Origin: Nephromyces sp. MM_2019
Taxonomy: Eukaryota > Apicomplexa > Aconoidasida > Nephromycida
Assembly (NCBI GenBank): GCA_015657535.1
Contig: JADHZB010001441.1
Span: 90,084-154,083 of the forward strand
Direction of reading: 5' to 3'
Length of the DNA stretch: 64,000 bases
Positions 1-12,400 of this stretch are shown piece after piece (within the stretch, counting starts at the first letter, position 1; each line of letters starts with the position of its first letter). The translations under genes were made by a program, and so were the position numbers. The notes under the pieces were generated by a model. It was not told the origin of the DNA. It was given only the letters and a program-made list of their open reading frames with translations, and ran no database searches.

Positions 1-374
1 TTCATTAACAACAGAATAGTAACCCCCACACCTTTCCAGGATCTTCTTGCGCTTTTCTCCTGCTTTTCCGATAAGCTCTGGCCCTATAGTTTGTGGTATC
101 AGAACTTGCGTTAATATTGCTCTTTCCCCTGAGAGTTGATAAGCAGTTTTCGTTTCAAGTTGTAATATCGCTTGCCTTGCATAGTGAAATGCTGCGCAAA
201 ATGGGAACACATACGAATAAACAAATGGCTAGAACCTAAATAGGCACTGAGGTATTTTAAATAATGATTAAATTGCCTGACGGTTAATGCCTTGATATTG
301 GAACGGTAATACTCACACGATATCACTAAGCATACGTTGAATTCTGAAAATTCGGACTGATTGCCGGTGCTCAT
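1..374 (-). CDS. KH-domain RNA-binding protein, first two exons (partial)
   Basis: Exon 1 starts at the ATG at 374 and ends at 317 with an excellent donor (gtgagt, phase 1). Exon 2 starts at 128 after the acceptor ctctcag and stays open to the window edge. The joined N-terminus opens with MSTGNQSEFSEFN. Exon 2 then shows the KH core: a beta strand (LTQVLIP), the helix I region (QTIGPELI), a GxxG loop (GKAG), and a second helix with the ERCGG ending. KH domains bind single-stranded RNA or DNA through the GxxG loop, so the product is probably a nuclear or cytoplasmic RNA-binding protein. The first exon encodes only 19 codons. The open frame that runs on past 317 to position 111 is intron read-through and is not used. 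The KH type cannot be set because the rest lies outside the window. Confidence 0.62.
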
Positions 375-1207
375 TTTTAAAATTTGGGCAGCAATTTTAT
401 CCGGCGGCCTTATATTTTATTGTAATTAACAAATATTTATCATCAATTTATTTACCAAGCAGAAAAGTCAACCAATCATGAATCTACTTCGAAGCAATAG
501 CGTATTTAGAGTGGATAATGTCCATATCTAGTGTATGATATACAAGGGGCAATTACAATAATTCATGAAGCAGGCGAAAAAGGTCATTAAATGCTTAAGG
601 GGAACCGAATTTACTCTTATGAGCAATAGATTTTATGGGATATTGGGTATCAAGAAGTGTAAATTTTAGAGCTGTCGATATTTTTGATACCGTGAACTTA
701 TTTTGCTATTTTTTCCATGAACTACCATGAGTGGACTAGGATTATTTTTGTTTTTTTCTCCATGCCATCAAAAACTATTTTTCGTTGTATGCACATTCTT
801 TTAAGGGGTTGGAAATGCAATCTCGAAAAATGAGAACGCTCATTGATTTTCAAGAAGGTGCCACCTAGTCATTCCCAGATCCCTTAGTTTACGAATATAA
901 GTCTCCTCAACTTTATGATGAGCAATAGCATAGAAGCTATGCTGCTGGATGAAAACTTCAGGATATCTATCATAAAAGGAGTGACTGCGGTGATGCTATT
1001 TTAGCGAGGAAGATATAGTAATAGAGCTAATTGTAAACGCAACTTAAAAAATTAGTTATTCTCTTGATCCCATGAGGTGGCTTATGAAATCGTCAATATA
1101 GCTGAACAGCAAGTAATTGCTAGAAGCTTCTCCACGGGGTAGAAAAATTGGCGTCAATTGATTTTACTATTTACAAAGCATAGAAAAGCTTTGGATGAAA
1201 AAAAGTT
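375..1207. other. Intergenic, no gene seen
   Basis: About 830 bp between the 5' end of the KH gene and the 3' end of the next minus-strand gene. I found no frame of coding character, no RNA gene and no clear repeat. The promoter of the KH gene should lie in its left part, but I cannot point to a specific element. Confidence 0.5.
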
Positions 1208-2074
1208 CTAATAACCATTTTGGGTGATTTTCAAAACTTCCAGTATTTTTTTCAATCTAAATACGACTCTTTCCTCGTGGCTGCAAGCTTCTTGAGATCC
1301 ACAATGGCTGCTTTTTTTGCAAATATCTCCTAAGTGTACCAAAATGTTTGGGTGCATCTTTTTTGGAAGAGTGGCTAAAAGTGTGCTTTTTTCCTTTTCC
1401 TCTAATGGCATCTTTTTTTTAAAGTTTTCCAGTTTATCTATCCCTTTTGGGAGAACGCAATGAGTATGATCTTCCTCGCTAACCCTATTACTCAAGTTTG
1501 CATCTCGATGTTTTTTACAATCATGGCTATTTAGATCGCCCCCTCTCTGCTTGTTTTTTTTATCTTGTTTCAGCTTAGATTTGTCCAGTTTTTCATAAGG
1601 CTTTCCAGTGCGCATAGCGGTTTTTTTCTGGTTATCCGAGTAGTTCGAGAATGAATCTGCTCCCTTGATGGATTCTATACCTTCATATTGCTTAAAGTGT
1701 TGCATGATGCAATTTTCGATGACATGAATAAAATTCCCCTGTTTGATCGTTAGGCCATAAGCCTGCCCTGAGGTGTAAAACATCATATTTCCGGTTTTCT
1801 CCGATTCTCCTTTGCATAGAGCATCTATTTCAGAAAAAAAGCTAAAACTTTGGGTGTTTGAGGGAATAATCAGCAGTATCTCATGAGCTAGCATTCCGTT
1901 TGCACGATAACTTCTAGTATCCCGTGATATACTCTCTAGTTCCTAAGAAAAAATTAGAGCAGTAGAGCGGAGCATGTGCTGATGAAAATTTTTTTGCTTC
2001 TTTTTATAATTTATTTCAGATAAAAATTCAATGAAAAAGTGTACGATGGTAGCATGGGAGTTTTGATTAACCAT
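1208..2074 (-). CDS. Hypothetical protein, about 254 aa, two exons
   Basis: The main exon runs from 1942 (acceptor tttttcttag) to the stop at 1208, 245 codons in one frame. A candidate first exon is 2074-2045: ATG plus nine codons, then a gtacac donor in phase 0, matching the acceptor. The N-terminal half has alternating hydrophobic stretches (HEILLIIPS, GNFIHVIE) that faintly recall a BLUF-like or TEX47-like alpha/beta fold, but the diagnostic residues are not clear and I do not assign that family. The second half is charged and lysine-rich (KLDKSKLKQDKKNKQ) with several Cys and His, and ends IL..LKITQNGY. The coding nature of the long exon is fairly secure; the first exon and any function are not. 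Confidence 0.5.
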
Positions 2075-2310
2075 CTCTAGGGAGGAAACAGAAGTTTATC
2101 TACCGCTGTAATAAAATGAATTGATTGCAATAATTTATTCAACAAATGCGTCAAACTATAGAATAAATAGGCAATCATGCATTATATTCTACCTTTCTTG
2201 TTATGTGGTATATATGTATCTTTGCTTACACACTTGAAGATTTCTTATCCACACTAGTATCGAGTATTACAGATATATTTTTTTATTATGCAGGAATACT
2301 TGTGGAATTT

Positions 2311-2690
2311 TTTTTTTTTGAGGTTCGTGAAAAAAGTTTTATTTTGACATTAAACAGGCCTGTTTCTATTGCCACGTCACCTATCAGGTTGATAAAAGTA
2401 TTGGTAATTTGTCAGCGTTGAATTCTCACCTGCTCATAATATCTTCTTGCGTTTAACAAGCTGGAAGGCAGTGAAGTAGTATTGCTGTGGTTTGTATTGA
2501 AATCAAGGGCTTCAAATAGTTTTGTTGAGCTCAGGAAATGAAATAAACATTCTTCAAATGCACTGATTCTTCCTGCTTTACACATTATGGAGCATTTAAC
2601 ATTGTACTTGCTACCGTTAGGCCTTTTCTTTTTGACTGTTGTAATGGATCGAATAAATCCTCCAAGATTCCTATTATATTGAAGTTTTAA
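2311..2690 (+). pseudogene. Possible eroded enoyl-CoA hydratase / HIBCH-like relic
   Basis: Short stretches in order on the plus strand resemble landmarks of the crotonase family, but in different frames and broken by stops. SFILTLNRP (2334-2360) recalls the LNRP start motif. ALNSHLL follows at about 2412-2435. LEGSEVVLLWFVLK lies near 2461-2502. FC-stop-AQEMK near 2520-2543 sits where FCAGGD would be. VVMDRIN near 2638-2660 sits where the MDG loop would be. The spacing follows the family, but no segment is long and no single open frame exists. It lies between two minus-strand genes. Chance similarity remains possible. Confidence 0.25.
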
Positions 2691-3575
2691 TAGAAGCTAT
2701 TTCTATAAATTAAAACACTGGAATCATATAACTTAAGGCTTTTTTGAAGCGATGTTTGTTATTTTCATTACGAAATAGGTTTTTCTTAAAAATTTGCATA
2801 TGTCGAATGGGCCTTGTTATGAAAATTGAGCGAAAATCACACATGCATTAAGGAATAACATTTGTTGCGCAGAAAGTTAAGGTCGCCTTTTTTTCCTTAT
2901 TCTGTCCATTGGAATTTTTTATAGATCAGCCGATTTATTCACTAAAACGTATATTTGCTTTTTTTTTAATGCTTTGCTTGTATTAAATTTTTTGGAGTAG
3001 CTTTAAAAAAAGGTTTTTTTAAATCTAAGTATGAATCTCACATATCTTCTCAGGAATTTTGCTGAATACCTGACTTAGCTCGTAAATCTGAGTTTTGAAG
3101 TTTACTGCATCAATTTAATTTTTAAAAAAAGCCGCTGGGAATCTAAAGTTTTCGAGATTAAAATTTTTCTATTTTCTTTTAATACAAAAAAAAATATATT
3201 CTTATTGTAGATTTCTTTATCCCAAGAAGTTTTTACCTTGTAAAGCAAAAAATTTGCTGACTTATGATTTCACTAAACTTTTGCTCCGTAAGTTCAGTAT
3301 AATTATTTGGCCAACAGTGCTGTTAATTCGAAATTAGAGCAACACAATATATTATGCCTGTCTTGCGACTATGAAACAATTCCCATTGACAGAAAAAAAA
3401 GGATTTTCAGAAACGCAATGCTGCTGTTTTAATTGAGATACCCTATACAAAATTTTTCTTTACAAAAAATGTGCTTATATTACTCCCTTAACAAATCTGC
3501 TGTTTTTGCTAAGGCTCAAAGTTTCTTTAATAACCTAAATTAAAAATAAAAAACAATTCTCCTCTTTTTCAGGCT

Positions 3576-6500
3576 CTAGCAGAGCAGTTCTAATAGCTGC
3601 ATATTTTTTTGCAGCTGCTTTAGGGTAAAATTATTTCGTAATAAAAAATTATTTTGCTAATCCATTTTACACTCTAATAAGCCAGAAATAAAAAAATATT
3701 ATAAAGACTTCATCTTAGTAAAACATATTTTTCCATCAGCATAGTCTTGAAATAAAAATTCAGCTTACTTTTGCTGTAATGGAAAAGGTTGTTTTAAAAT
3801 TTGCATAGCGGTCAAGTTCACAGAAAGAGTCAATATTTTGAGTCGCTAATTTTGAAGTGAGCTGCTGAAGCTCGTACGCAGCATAAGCCTTTGCTGCTCT
3901 TAAGGTATTTTTTGTCCAGGCCAAAAAATACAGCCTTGTCAATCTTTGATTGATTCCAGTTATTACTAAAAATTTTTCTTGAATGATATCCAGCACACCT
4001 CTAAGTGGGTCAACTTCATTTTTTTTAAGCTTTGACTTTAGAAGGGGCAAAAGATTCATGCATTCCTGGCGGCAAAAATTTTTTTTATATTTTTTGAAAA
4101 GTCAGCTTCGACTTACTCTAGGTGCTAAAAAAGCTACTTTTCATATCAATAAAAAAAATATGAATTAGTGGTACTGATTAAGAGTTTATCTACTTATTTT
4201 TATTTTTCAAATAAAAAAATTTGAGAAAAAGTTGCATTAACTAACTTTTCTGCTTGATACAAAATTTTTTTTTATACCTTTATGTTACACACTTCCGTTA
4301 AATTTAGTATTTCTGCCTGCCAAAGTAGTGCATGATCCCCGTGCAAATTTTTTAGATTATTGATAATTTCTTTTGCGCTATCAATAATATTGTCTTCACA
4401 TTCAGTGGGTCCGCATATAGTCAGCTTGACATCATGCCCATGTTGCCATATGTCGGTCTGACAAAAAAATTGCTTATATGAATTTGATACTCTGCAGATT
4501 GAATATGTGTACAAATGAAATAGTGTAGCGCACTCGAGGGCTTTAAAGATGGGCAAGTTGAACGCACTGGAAGTGAAAAAAAGTAAAGGAATAAAACGAC
4601 GCTAACTTTTATGGTGTAACATGCTTTAAAATGATTTGATTATTTGAACTAAATTGAAAATTAAAAACAAAGATTTATGGTATCATATTCTTGGTGTCAT
4701 GTGTTATATTTGACTTGCTCAGAGGTTTTATTTATGCCCATAAATGCTGCTTGCTACTCTTGAAGAAATGGTTTAAAGGCAAACTTGCGAAAAAACTGAA
4801 GATTTTTAGCACACTCCCGATAATTTTAAATCGTATAGTCTATGCAACGTTCCTTAAAAAGATTAACTGTCAAAATCTGCAGCATGAAAATAACAATAAT
4901 TTTGATAAAAAGGCAAATAAAATTGCAATATACGGCAAAGCGTTTCTGGTATCTCGAATAAAAAAAATTAAATTTTTTAGCCAAATTAATTTCGTACCAC
5001 CGATTTCTTTTTTTTGCTATTAAAATCAAGCAAGCGTTTAAGCTGTCGAATGAGCAGTTTAATTGAAGGCTCAGGTAAATCATTTTTGTTATATAGATAA
5101 AAGGGGCCCGTAGAAAAGTGACTAAAATTTGAATTTTGCTTAAATGTTTTCCTTCCATGCTTTTTGCTGCAATTATTTTTGGAGCGTTTTGTTTCAATCT
5201 CGTCCTTTCGGCGCTTCTTTGTTTTTTCATCCGTTTTTAGAGCAGCAACTAATGCTGCTTTTAAATGAATGCTTAAATCAACAAATTTTATTTTTTTTTG
5301 GAGCCCTAAATTTGAGAAAACTCGGTTCTGCAGTCGGTTAAATTTTTCTTGTGTAGTTGGTTCAGTAAAAAAATATTGCTTCACTACTGATTCATCAACT
5401 TGACTTAAATTTGCATGTTTTTCTATGAAATACAGGTCCCAGGGTCGTGTCAAGCAATAGTGACAAATTTTGTTTCTTTCAAAATGATTTAATATTGGTA
5501 TGAAAAAAAAGTTGGTATCCTTCCACTTGTGTGGAAAAATTATTAGGTTAAATTCAGGGAAATCTTTGCAGATTTCATTAAATTTTTTTCTTTTTTTTTC
5601 CAATAAATACTTAGTCCAAGTGCTGTTTTCAAGTCCCAAGGGATAAAGCTAAAATTAACAAAAATTAATTTCACTTATAGCGTTGTAAAAAGAGGTGCAA
5701 ATTTTTTAAATCCTAAATCTGAGACTCACAAAAAATTTGTACATTGATGTTAAAATAAAATTTGAGGAGGCTCAAATACCACTTCAACTTATCCAAAATA
5801 TTTGGCTAAAACAATAACAACATATTTTTTGATATTATCTGCAATAGCCTAGTATTCTTTTTATGAAAGATATATATATAATTTTCGTTTATTTATTCGT
5901 ATTACTTATAAAAAAATTATTCAAAAATGAATAATAAATTCTTTATAGCACCAAACTCATTTTGAAATGAATAAACTTTAAGGATTTTTTTACATTAATT
6001 GTAATAAAATTTGAGCCATAGTTTACTCATAAAAAATTATATAGTTTAATGAAATTGAAAAGCTTTTGCAAAAATCCAAAAAAAATACTTTCAAATGCTT
6101 CAAAATTTGCCTCGATATTTATTGAAAACACAAAATTTCAAATCCAAAATTCTTTTAACTGCCTGCTAAATTTTGTGTAGCAAGGAATTTCATAATTGTT
6201 TAATAGCATAAGCAAATTTTACTGTCGCCAAACGTTCAATTATGCATAATCTTTTTGGGAAGTACATACTTTGTATTTTAATCCATTTTCAAGCTCGATA
6301 TATTCGTAGCAATTATCAAAGGGGATTTTTACACAATCAAAACTTTTCAGGCCCAACGCCAAATAATTTTTAAAAAAACTTCTGTAGATCTCAAAATTTT
6401 TAGTTATCCTGAAAAAAAAAAATTGCAAAACGTGAGTAGCCTAGACCTCACTAATAAATTAAAAATATAATATCGCTAATTTTTTTATAAAAGTAATGTA

Positions 6501-9442
6501 GAAGAATCAAAAGACTTATTGTTTACACAAATGTTGGCCGAAACTTAGCTGCTTATCTTCAAATTTGAACTCAGTGTAAATGATCAAACTTTTCAATTGA
6601 TATTTCAAAGAAATTTGTCAGGTATGAATTTTTTGACAGATTCAGTAGCTTTGTCTTTGCCATGTGTCTTTTAGAAATAATTATCATGGGCTTTAGTGCA
6701 AAAATGGTAAGAAGTTAGCGTACAGCCTTTACCTGAAGAAAATTTGATTTCCATCTTTCTGCATAGTAACTTTTAAGATCTGCTCAAACATGAACTCGGG
6801 GCACTTTAGGTGTATAATAGCAGCCCTTTCTTTATTTGGTGCAGATTCATTAGCCTCTGCTTCTGCAGTGTATCAAGGGTTCACAATGACTTTTCCAGAA
6901 ATAGCTATGGCTTGTTCGTGCACTACAATTTTTATATAAATTATGAATGAAACACTGCTTTAAACCCTTGACAAAAAATGAGATGCATTGAATTTTAACC
7001 AAAGCACACATTACGTTATAATTTTAGGTTTTATAAATTTTTTATTAAAAAAATGAATTAAATAGAAAAAATGAGCTAAAACCATTCTTAATAAAAAATT
7101 TCCTAAACTTTGAGCAAATTTGTCTGAAATATTATGGATTGCCAAATTTCGCTTGCATAATTGGTTCATCAAAACTTAAATTGATTCGGAAGATTCAAGT
7201 CCAACTGAAGTGTTTTCGGGGGTATTTTTTTGTATTCCCATGGCCCGAGCTAGGCAAATTAGGTGCTCTATATTTAAGTTTATTGCTAGCTCAATATCCA
7301 AACAGCAAACAAAAAATTTATTATACAAGAAATAAAAGCAGCATGCGGTGCTGCTCAATCTTATTTTATCATTAAAATCAGAAACTGCTTTTTGTTTAAA
7401 ACCGCTGTTTACCCTTATCCTTGTGGTGCTTTTTAATTTTTACTGTAATGGAATTGGGAAAAAAGCACTCTTCGACACGTTTTCGCTCCTGAGAAGGGCA
7501 GACACAGCAAATCGTGAAGCATAAGTGAAATAATTCTTGAAAGCTGAAATAGTAAAACGTGGTAGAGTTATTACTTCCATGGTTTGCTATGGTAGCTTTA
7601 CGTGAAAATATCTTTATAACTCAAAGCTGCATAATATTAAGGTATCCTCACAAAGATAGAACACTTTTGCTAGGACATTGAATGCTATAGCAATTTTCTT
7701 AAATAAACATTGGCTTGCCAAAAATTTCCTTCAATATTAAATTCATAGTTTTGATGTGCCACAGCTAGTTTTGGGGGCGAAAAAAAAAGTTTCTATATCT
7801 TTTTTACAAATACTAAACTACCCACTTTATGTTGGAAAGTTTATAAAACAAAATGGATTTATTATATCAGTTTCAATTTATACAAAAATGGGGTCAAAAA
7901 CTATAATTAGAAGCGGGTATAGTTTTTGCGTGCTGGTTAAAAAAATTCAGCTGGTCTACGCAGAGTAACACACTGTTATTTATTCCCTATGCAAAAATTT
8001 GGTAGTAAGTCGTTAGGCTTGCTGCATAAATCATATTGACTATAAAAGTCTTATTTCGCGCTTTTAAAAAATTATTTTTCATCTTTTAAGCATTAAAGGT
8101 GCTTATTTCGACACTTTTGGGGATGAAATACACATCTAGAAGAGTCGGGTACATTTTAATCGCCGGTAAATTAAGCTGTTAGTAATTTGAGCTTAAAACT
8201 ATTTTTAAGACAAGCTTTCAGCTGTCTCTACCAGTTTTTATTCAAAAAGTACGTAGTGCATAGCTTGCTGCTGCATTTCTTTAAGCACTTTTGCTACACA
8301 CGAATCTAATCATGAATAGAGATGTGTAGGTACCTGCTTAATTTTGTTAAGAAAAGAAACTAAAAACATAGAATTGTTGTTATCTGAAGCAAGCGAACAA
8401 GCTTTATTTGAAGTGATATCACTATCCGGCGCACTCGAATAACCCAGGCTTTTTTCTGTTAACTGAAATCTATTATTTAGGAAGTGGGAGCTGATCTTCA
8501 GTCGCGAATCTCCTCCTTTTTAAATTAATGTAAGAAGAAAAATTGAGTGAGGGACTCGGTATATTTTTGGTAATCAGATATCTCTTGTTCTCAAAATATT
8601 TAGATGCTACGGCATAGTTACCAGCGGAGTTTTTGGCATAGTATGCTAATTTATTATAAAAGTACGCCAATACTATGCGCAGATGGTGGATACTGTTTTT
8701 TTTATTTTATGTTTGCGCGCACTTGGTTTAAATTTTTAACTGCTCATTCGTTTTCGTTTTGCATGTATATTTACCTTGAATAGCTGAGCTATATTTAAAG
8801 TTGATTGTAACAACAGTGAACTTCTGACTTTATTTTAAAAAAGAAGCTTTTGAAAAGTAGCAAAATATTTCTGATGCCGACTATGCATTGATCGTGAATT
8901 CCTAAAAAATTACAATTCCATATGATTTTGACGTTATAGAAATATCTCACGCCTATTCTAAACTATTTAGAAACGGATAAAATTTCACTGCTACGAAATG
9001 GAAGTAAAGCAATGATTAACTGGCATGTTTAAGCATTAGTAAAAAAAAAAAATTCTTGCGAGCGGCACATGGATGCAAAGATTTATTGCACTTTCAGCTT
9101 ATTTTATCACTTAAAGAGGGCACAATTTATGCCTACCTAATGGTTCATAATATTTTCTAGGCTAATAGCCGATATTCACGAAGTACTCTCAAAATTTGAG
9201 AATAGCAATGGAGAATCACTGGCATACCTTTTGCTTTGAATCTACACCAGGTTTCCCTTTCTGCAGAAATACTCACCTTGGAGATGGGCACTCTCAGTTC
9301 TTGGTTTTTCTGATTTTATCTCGCTACATATTGTTATAGGAGCCAGAAATTTTTTAGATTCCTCCAAGTTCGAACTATGTTCTGGCTCCCTGTTATTCAC
9401 TTTCTGTGGTTTAGCTCGGATGACTTTACGAGAGTAACTCAT
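3576..9442 (-). CDS. Unrecognised multi-exon gene with a TPR-like N-terminal exon
   Basis: Starts at the ATG at 9442. Exons with matching splice phases: 9442-9277 (donor gtgagt), 8672-8556, 8455-8334; then a weaker exon around 7302-7219; then 6862-6733 (or from a nearby acceptor), 6408-6270, 5648-5001, 4795-4758, 4566-4278, 4065-3769 and 3617-3576 with a TAG stop. The second exon reads like one tetratricopeptide helix pair (LAYYAKNSAGNYAVASKYF). The central exon (216 codons) holds a CHYC motif and a Lys/Arg-rich stretch. The later exons are helical (AKEIINNLKNLHGDHALLWQ; LRAAKAYAAYELQQL). I do not recognise the family. The link between 8334 and 6862 is the weak point, so two genes instead of one is possible; the 6408-3769 chain is solid in phase throughout. 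Confidence 0.45.
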
Positions 9443-12400
9443 TTTTAGTCGAAGAGATAATTCAAAGGGGATATCGAGCCTATTTCACGTGTTAACAGAT
9501 TTACAAATAGCCTTTCATTCACGATAGAATTCAGATAAAAATAGCTTCCTGCTGCTGTCTCGACTCATTTCTCGGTTTACGACCTGAGCCAAAAAAATTA
9601 TCCTTCATGCTATTTGCCATTTGGCCCTAGGATGTGCTACTTGTTAAACGAAATGAAAACCCCTGTACCACTTTGTTTGAAAACATATTTTTACTACTTT
9701 TACTCATAAATAGCGCTTATTTGGATGTTATCTACTGCACCATACCATAAACTCACTAGTAAAATAAATTTCGAGGTCTCAATTACCAAAGCACCGTCGG
9801 TACCATCTCCCATTTTGTCGTAGACCATAAGAAGTGTCTCGAGTAAAGGAGCAGTATACACGTTGAATTGTAACAGTTCCCTACTACTAAAAAGTTGTAG
9901 GGCCGTATATACCAGTTAAGCAAAAATGCATAGAAGTGCTAGGTAAATTCATTCAGTATATAGGCAGAATCGAGCGTCGGCTCTAACAGTTCAGAAGACA
10001 AATTAATTAGAGTACTTGAGCACGGTAGTAACTCTTGTAAGCGAAGTCCCAGTGCTGCACGGCAAACTTGGATTCGTGACCGAGCGATGGATCTTGCGTC
10101 CTCGTGCGTGAGTATGCATATAGAGGGAGAAAAAAATGTTGCCTAAAAATAAATTAGAACTATTTAAAAACTTCTTATATGAATCAGGTGCACTACTTGG
10201 CAATAAAAAAATTTGTTGAGTAGGTGCTTTTTTGCTTAGCTGCGTTCTCACAGGATCCTGGTATTCATTATTGCCTTTTTTGACATCTCAACCATAAAGT
10301 TATACCCTTGGTTGAAACGTGGAAGTCGGCTTCTAAATATCTTCAAACGCAACGATAATTCGGCTGATTTTTGAGCTCCTGCACCGCATGAACTAATGTA
10401 CATTCTAGGTTTTTATCTAGCTTAGGATGTTTTTTGTGCAAGTGCTAAAATTTTTAGCTTAATTGAGGAAGTAGTAAAAGCAAAAGTTCAGGATCTTTGC
10501 AAAAAGCTACATTAAACAGTCATAAATCCGCAAACTATCGCTTCTGCCATTCGGTGCGCAATAGTAGCGTGAGGTTAAAAATAAGTTCCCAGCTTAAACG
10601 AGATGAGGCACTAACTCTCATGTACTCTAAAATGTGGCCTTATTCGCTAACGCAAAGTTAGAATACCATGTCACACGCAATCTACCCGGTTGCTCACAAA
10701 TTTAAAGCCGAGCTTAAAAAGTAATAAGCTTACGAGTAATAAGGAGAGAAATAGCTGAACCAAAAAATTAACTGCAGCTTTATGCTAGTAACAGAAGTTT
10801 ATTCATTTATGTTATCCACATATGCTAAAACATATTAGAATAGTACCTCAGCACAGAAATAATATATCAAAAGCTGCCACTTAAAGCTCGCTCACAGGTA
10901 AAAAAACAAATGCGAAGGCTTGGACAACTGGTATTTTCGTTTCAAGCATGCTGTAGGTCATGCCCAGCATAATGCATGTAGTGGCGAGGCAACACAATTA
11001 GGAAGCGGGTAATCCAAAATATTGTGATCCCCGTCTATGTGTTGTGTATAACCTCGCATGTGTGCATATTCCGATATTTCCTTACGGAATATATCTCCAT
11101 CAACCCACTTCCAAGTCAGTACAAAACAAAAAAAAATTCGCCAACACTCTAATGTGCTCTAATCATCACCATGCAACACATAAGTAAAAACTTTAGTCGC
11201 TAATACAATTTTATCAGGGTGTCATACCAAGTGGCTTAATTCCCAAATCTTTACCAGCATGCTGAGTTGAAGACACTAGTTTTGAAGTTGAGCCACCAGT
11301 GACATTTTTTTTTGCATTGCACTTTTACGGCACTTGCTGGGGTAGTCCTCGGTGCTAATTTGTTATTAAATCCCTCTACGCTCCCAAAACTATAAGACTA
11401 CGCAATACTCCTGTACAATTATAGTTTGTGCCAACCGGTTTGACGAGTATAGGCAGTGAATACGGAATTTCGTATCCGCTTCCGGCAAGCACGTCATGAC
11501 AAGTACAAAGAGTAGCATCTTACAGCGTCATCATGTTTAACGAGCTAATACAAGCTCCAGTTGCTTCCTTAATAATAAGGTCATCAAGGGCTCAAATTTT
11601 CAAACAAATTCATCTTTCTGTGAAAAAATATCCGACTCTTTGTACATTCATGCCAGGCAGCAACATAATCTTTTCGGGCCTTTCCCCTGTGTGTAGCTTC
11701 AGGTGTCGCGTACAAATAATCATGGCATCATGTTGCTGCACGATATCTCTCTTTGACGAAGCATTGCAGGGCTTGCAAAGCTGCTGCTGCCAAATAATTA
11801 TCTTCTTGGCTTGCTACAGGGCGTCGTGGGTCCAAAGTGCAGAGCAGCACTCTATGGTGACCATGAATAATCTGCTTTGCAAACCTTACGGCAGGTACAT
11901 AGCAACGTTGAAACAAAAATATCATTTCAAGACATTTTGCATACGTTCCAGTACGTAGGAGCCAACAATGATATGGCAAGATTAGCAGAAGATGCTGTAG
12001 CACAGTAAGCCAAAGTAGCATTGATGCCAGAAATAGAAGCGTAATCTCCCGTTGTACGCAGTTTGTTGCACTTATGCAACCCCTAATGTTCCGGCTGCAA
12101 GCAGGGAAGTCCCCTGCAGTGATATTAGAGAGTGGCTAATCCCTATCATGCGCATTCCATTTGTAGGTGTTTCGTAGGGGCACTCGGATCATGATACTTA
12201 GTACAGCGCACATGCAGGAAGCTGCTGTCTTGCCACCTGAATCAGCACACTGGCATGACTAAGTTTGAGAGGCACAAAAATCATGTACTAGACTAGGGCC
12301 AGATTGCTAATAGACGCCCGGCAGAAAAATAAACCTACAGCTGGTGACCTGGTATAATGAAGTTTGGAACCAGAACACCCACTATGCGTTCTATGAGGTT

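Noticed and set aside
4826..5230. 134-codon minus-strand frame overlapping the large exon of the unrecognised gene
   Set aside because: It is a different frame of the same strand; the 5648-5001 frame fits neighbouring exons in phase at its 5' side and through a 38-bp exon at its 3' side.
11533..11958. 141-codon plus-strand open frame
   Set aside because: It is opposite the zinc-finger relic, Cys-rich by shadow effect, and lacks any known motif.
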